DNA of 7,879 nucleotides. Source: CAYQLK01 sp964426075. Its GTDB lineage: Bacteria; Patescibacteriota; Microgenomatia; CAYQLK01. The notes beneath the pieces were generated by a model. That model saw only the letters and a list, made by a program, of their open reading frames with translations, was not told where the DNA came from and searched no databases. The stretch covers positions 1-7,879 of the forward strand of contig CAYROP010000031.1 of NCBI GenBank assembly GCA_964426075.1, given 5' to 3'. Made by a program: the position numbers and the translations under genes. Shown one piece after another: positions 6,771 to 7,879 of the stretch. How positions within the stretch are numbered: the stretch's first letter is position 1; each line of letters opens with the position of its first letter.

Positions 6771-6775
6771 AAGGA
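6771..6775 (+). promoter_or_regulatory. Ribosome binding site fixing a TTG start
   Basis: AAGGA sits 8 bases before the TTG at 6784, ideal spacing. There is no ATG in frame until residue 109 of the protein, so the TTG is the initiation codon. Confidence 0.85.
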
Positions 6776-6783
6776 AACGAGCG

Positions 6784-7266
6784 TTGCCCTACTACTTTTT
6801 CCTCTGGGTCATCCAAAACCTTGGTGGGGTCATCCTCTCCTTGGTAGCCCTCATCTTCCTCTTCAGAAACAACATCACAGAGTTGTTCCGTGAGGCAGAT
6901 GAACAATGTCCAAGACGTTACCCTTCGATTGTTGAAATCATCCTCAAAGTCATTGCCTCGGTCTTGCCGTGGTATTTCTTTAAGGATTTTCTAGCCATCG
7001 AGGAAGTAGCGCTTGTGCTGTGCATTCTAGCTGTTCCACTTTTCGCCCTGCTGCTAGCAGGCGTAATCGTGAACGCGTACGAGCTCGATTCGATCCGACT
7101 TTTCTGGATGATCTCCCTCGGAGACATCCTAGGAATTATCGCCATCATCATCCTCGGCGCAGGAATCAGCAGCATGGCTCAGGACCCATTCATGCTTATT
7201 GCAGGCTTTATCCTTTCGGGGGTTTACCTGTTAATCAAGCTTGCAATGCGCACAAACGCAGCCTAA
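6784..7266 (+). CDS. Five-helix integral membrane protein, function unknown
   Basis: A 160-residue, very hydrophobic protein I cannot place in a family. Likely membrane helices are at about 5-27, 49-67 (interrupted by Pro62), 72-96, 105-128 and 136-155. Between the first two helices is a charged loop, about 28-48 (RNNITELFREADEQCPRRYP). A second polar link contains NAYELDSIR (97-105). There is no cleavable signal peptide, and no catalytic or transport motif that I recognise. Initiation at TTG is supported by AAGGA 8 bases upstream and by the promoter at 6707-6735. The small membrane protein at 7298 follows 31 bases downstream and shares its transcript and terminator, so the two may act together. 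G+C is higher than in the minus-strand genes (48% at 7081-7140). Confidence 0.8.
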   Translation: MPYYFFLWVIQNLGGVILSLVALIFLFRNNITELFREADEQCPRRYPSIVEIILKVIASVLPWYFFKDFLAIEEVALVLCILAVPLFALLLAGVIVNAYELDSIRLFWMISLGDILGIIAIIILGAGISSMAQDPFMLIAGFILSGVYLLIKLAMRTNAA

Positions 7267-7297
7267 GTTCACAAGTAAAAGGAGTAATGAGTCACAG

Positions 7298-7546
7298 GTG
7301 GAAATCGCCGCAGGCATCTTCTTCGTCGCTTTTGGTGCTATCTTCGGACTGATGTCCGTAGGCACACACCAAGAACGAAGTCGGCCAGCCTTCAGCAGGC
7401 CGGCACATCAAGCCATCGAGTTCTTCTCGCTTGGCCGCAACGAAGGGCTTGGAGTTGTGGGCGCCGGAGTATCAGGAGCACTCTTTTTCCTCTTCGGTAT
7501 CGCCTGCCTGACAGGCCTCATCGACCTTCCACCGCGAGCACCATAA
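7298..7546 (+). CDS. Small two-helix membrane protein, function unknown
   Basis: An 82-residue reading from the GTG at 7298. It has two hydrophobic helices: about 2-22 (EIAAGIFFVAFGAIFGLMSV) and 49-72 (LGVVGAGVSGALFFLFGIAC). The polar loop between them is basic and proline-containing (QERSRPAFSRPAHQ). The frame is open back to an ATG at 7241, but that start overlaps the upstream gene by 26 bases and lacks a Shine-Dalgarno. AAAAGGAG (7277-7284) lies in the gap 13 bases before the GTG, longer than ideal, so the start is uncertain. Second gene of the cassette driven from 6707, closed by the terminator at 7562. No family recognised; it could be a partner of the five-helix protein. Confidence 0.65.
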   Translation: MEIAAGIFFVAFGAIFGLMSVGTHQERSRPAFSRPAHQAIEFFSLGRNEGLGVVGAGVSGALFFLFGIACLTGLIDLPPRAP

Positions 7547-7561
7547 AGTAATCACCGCCAC

Positions 7562-7590
7562 ACCCTCCCTTAAAAAAGGAGGGTTTTTCT
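7562..7590 (+). terminator. Intrinsic terminator of the membrane-protein cassette
   Basis: ACCCTCC (7562-7568) pairs with GGAGGGT (7578-7584) around a 9-base loop containing six A, followed by TTTTTCT. It begins 15 bases after the stop at 7546. One mismatch in 29 positions separates it from the terminator at 5511-5539. Confidence 0.9.
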
Positions 7591-7656
7591 GTTTAAACCC
7601 AGTCTAAATGCTTATTTGGCTACAGCTACGAACTTAGAATTAGAGGTTCACTTTAT

Positions 7657-7685
7657 TTGAACTATAGGCCTATTTATGATATAAT
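7657..7685 (+). promoter_or_regulatory. Strong extended -10 promoter, copy 2
   Basis: TTGAAC (7657-7662) and TATAAT (7680-7685) are 17 bases apart, with the extended -10 TG at 7677-7678. From CTATAGG (7662-7668) through TATAATT it matches copy 1 at 6707-6735 apart from a few substitutions and one single-base difference in length. The predicted leader of about 55 bases contains a small hairpin, GTAGA (7695-7699) with TCTAC (7711-7715), and an AGGAGAG Shine-Dalgarno (7735-7741). Confidence 0.83.
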
Positions 7686-7749
7686 TGACGAGTCGTAGAA
7701 ATACCTTTCATCTACAACACTCACCTACCCCTGCAGGAGAGTTAGCACT

Positions 7750-7879
7750 TTGAGACGCACCTTCGAAGTTATCATGATAACCACCGCGGTTCTGATCATT
7801 CTCGAAAACAGACTCCCCAGTGTTACCCAGGGCACAGCTATCGAATCAATCGTGCATGTGCTCTCGATTTCGTTCAGCC
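7750..7879 (+). CDS. Start of a third plus-strand gene, partial, probable membrane protein
   Basis: AGGAGAG (7735-7741) lies 8 bases before a TTG at 7750, the same spacing as for the TTG-started gene at 6784. From there 43 codons stay open to the right edge, beginning MRRTFEVIMITTAVLIILENR. Two basic residues followed by a hydrophobic run (about 6-18) suggest a signal anchor or first membrane helix, continuing into a polar stretch and a second semi-hydrophobic one (IVHVLSISF). An alternative start is the ATG at codon 9, which has no Shine-Dalgarno. Too little is visible for any family call; promoter, ribosome site and C-rich codons all match the upstream cassette. Confidence 0.6.
   Translation, partial: MRRTFEVIMITTAVLIILENRLPSVTQGTAIESIVHVLSISFS

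Noticed and set aside
6918..7175. Minus-strand ORF opposite the five-helix membrane protein
   Set aside because: An antisense shadow rich in Ser/Met/Arg without promoter or ribosome site; the plus-strand gene has both.
7287..7352. Short ORF from an ATG two bases after AGGAG
   Set aside because: Spacing of 2 bases is too short for initiation, the product is a 21-residue Ser-rich peptide, and the overlapping frame encodes a plausible two-helix membrane protein.
7020..7352. Arg-rich 110-residue plus-strand ORF
   Set aside because: It lies out of frame over the end of the five-helix protein and the start of the next gene; its composition is that of a shadow frame and it has no ribosome site.
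1..7879. CRISPR array, insertion sequence or phage attachment site
   Set aside because: No regularly spaced direct repeats, transposase, terminal inverted repeats or integrase are visible; the repeats found are promoters and terminators.

Overview
The window looks like a piece of a bacterial chromosome, most likely from an uncultivated lineage of the Patescibacteria/CPR type. The reasons are a compact gene string, an UppS carrying the archaeal/CPR-like PDGNRRW variant, a long archaeal-type ATP-dependent DNA ligase embedded among bacterial genes, and several orphan membrane proteins. That placement is inference; no rRNA or other taxonomic marker is present. TGA serves as an ordinary stop (the ligase ends in TGA inside an ATGA overlap with the next gene), so there is no sign of a recoded TGA.

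Left two thirds (minus strand, read right to left). A tightly packed, probably co-transcribed string runs: ATP-dependent DNA ligase (3069-4853), two paralogous small DUF4870/UPF0132-type membrane proteins (2689-3072 and 2265-2612), a structured non-coding element ending in a T run (about 2138-2220), peptidyl-tRNA hydrolase pth (1581-2111), acylphosphatase (1283-1588), undecaprenyl diphosphate synthase uppS (478-1215), and a NYN/LabA-type nuclease-fold protein that runs off the left edge (1-462). These genes cover DNA sealing, rescue of stalled peptidyl-tRNA, the lipid carrier for cell-wall precursors, and probable RNA processing. They are housekeeping in character and need not form one pathway.

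Middle. A convergent plus-strand orphan gene for a 162-residue soluble protein (5004-5492) has its own promoter-like sequence and a strong intrinsic terminator. It is followed by a minus-strand Fic-domain AMP-transferase-type protein with an N-terminal inhibitory motif and a C-terminal winged helix (5559-6623).

Right end (plus strand). Two cassettes are driven by nearly identical extended -10 promoters (6707-6735 and 7657-7685). The first encodes a five-helix membrane protein (6784-7266) and a two-helix small membrane protein (7298-7546), and closes with a terminator that matches the one after the 162-residue gene at 28 of 29 positions. The second cassette starts a third gene (7750 to the right edge). 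All three plus-strand genes at this end appear to use TTG or GTG starts.

The plus-strand genes are richer in G+C than the minus-strand genes (hand-counted sample lines: 53% at 5041-5100 and 48% at 7081-7140, against 40% at 4081-4140 and 42% at 6061-6120). None of them belongs to a family I recognise. They are the most likely place for something undescribed.
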